The translations under genes were made by a program, and so were the position numbers. A DNA stretch of 64,000 nt, from contig CAVSII010000006.1 in NCBI GenBank assembly GCA_963727955.1, positions 1 to 64,000 on the forward strand. Direction: 5' to 3'. The notes beneath the pieces were generated by a model. The model had not been told where the DNA came from and did no database searches. It saw only the letters and a program-made list of their open reading frames with translations. Source of the stretch: Bog-756 sp963727955 (lineage in GTDB: Bacteria; Actinomycetota; Acidimicrobiia; Acidimicrobiales; RAAP-2). This document shows positions 63,839 through 64,000 of the stretch, piece after piece; positions within the stretch are counted from its first letter, which is position 1, and the number at the start of each line of letters is the position of its first letter.

Positions 63839-64000
63839 CTAGGTCGGAGGACTGACCTTGATGGGGTCCGGCGGGACATCCCGCCCGACAAACCGGTACA
63901 CGTCGCGGGCAACCTCCTCCAGCTTGGCCTTCTCCTCGTCATCGACGGGCTCGAGAAGATCGATCTCGATGCCTTCTGCCGGTAATCGCCATGCGCCCGT
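63839..64000 (-). CDS. 3' end of an unidentified gene, cut by the window edge
   Basis: The last 53 residues of a minus-strand protein, ending PDPIKVSPPT at a TAG. It is acidic and hydrophilic (IEIDLLEPVDDEEKAKLEEV) then RDVYRFVGRDVPPDPIKV. It has no recognisable domain. The frame is open to the edge, with codon use like neighbours. The start lies beyond the window. Confidence 0.6.
   Translation of the reverse strand, partial: TGAWRLPAEGIEIDLLEPVDDEEKAKLEEVARDVYRFVGRDVPPDPIKVSPPT

Overview
The window reads as a chromosomal segment of a high-GC actinobacterium. Most genes are GC-rich with strong third-position bias, and many start without a Shine-Dalgarno site, directly behind a TANNNT -10 box (leaderless mRNAs). 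Gene content agrees: F420-type luciferase-like oxidoreductases, a PAC2 protein, an SOS mutasome with an actinobacterial LexA box, a bacterial CYP51 locus ordered much as in Mycobacterium, and a FolP2-type pterin protein. An Acidimicrobiia-like lineage is my best guess, from gene character only.

Left to right: 1-1.6 kb is the end of an element integrated at the 3' end of a tRNA-Ala(GGC) gene, with its tyrosine integrase. 2-15 kb holds housekeeping genes (leuS, folP2, holA, a CnoX-like thioredoxin) and a broken TIR-transmembrane-WD40 protein. 15-21 kb is the SOS cassette imuA'-imuB-dnaE2 under a LexA box. 21-35 kb is accessory: a candidate structured RNA, a CPA1 antiporter, a fused HipB-HipA kinase on an AT-rich promoter, a 1260-residue secreted beta-propeller/PKD protein, a secreted pentapeptide-repeat protein with 282-bp tandem repeats, a patatin-like lipase, an ECF sigma factor with a partner membrane protein, and a TSUP transporter. 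35-49 kb is a lipid/steroid-type catabolic region: CYP51, its 3Fe-4S ferredoxin, a second P450, SDRs, TetR, aldehyde dehydrogenase, CMD protein, enoyl-CoA hydratase, F420 oxidoreductase and thioesterase. 49-58 kb has a branched-chain amino-acid-type binding lipoprotein, rpsT, lepA and a polysaccharide export set (Wzt/Wzm ABC exporter, flippase, glycosyltransferase). 58-64 kb has two VOC proteins, an ArsB/SLC13-like permease, a DUF1345 protein, a SnoaL-like protein, a VKOR and the 3' end of an unidentified gene.

At least nine genes, including essential leuS, are split by single-base shifts, usually in or near short G or C runs, and one carries an in-frame stop. Such a pattern in otherwise intact genes is best explained by uncorrected sequencing indels, although real decay of the TIR-WD40 gene cannot be excluded. 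Coordinates of these genes span both reading frames.

The most interesting items are the recurring short tandem arrays with a TCGAC core at gene ends (imuB, tetR, the wzx-glycosyltransferase gap), the candidate structured RNA near 21.5 kb, the TIR-WD40 protein, the fused HipBA, and the conservation of the CYP51 neighbourhood.
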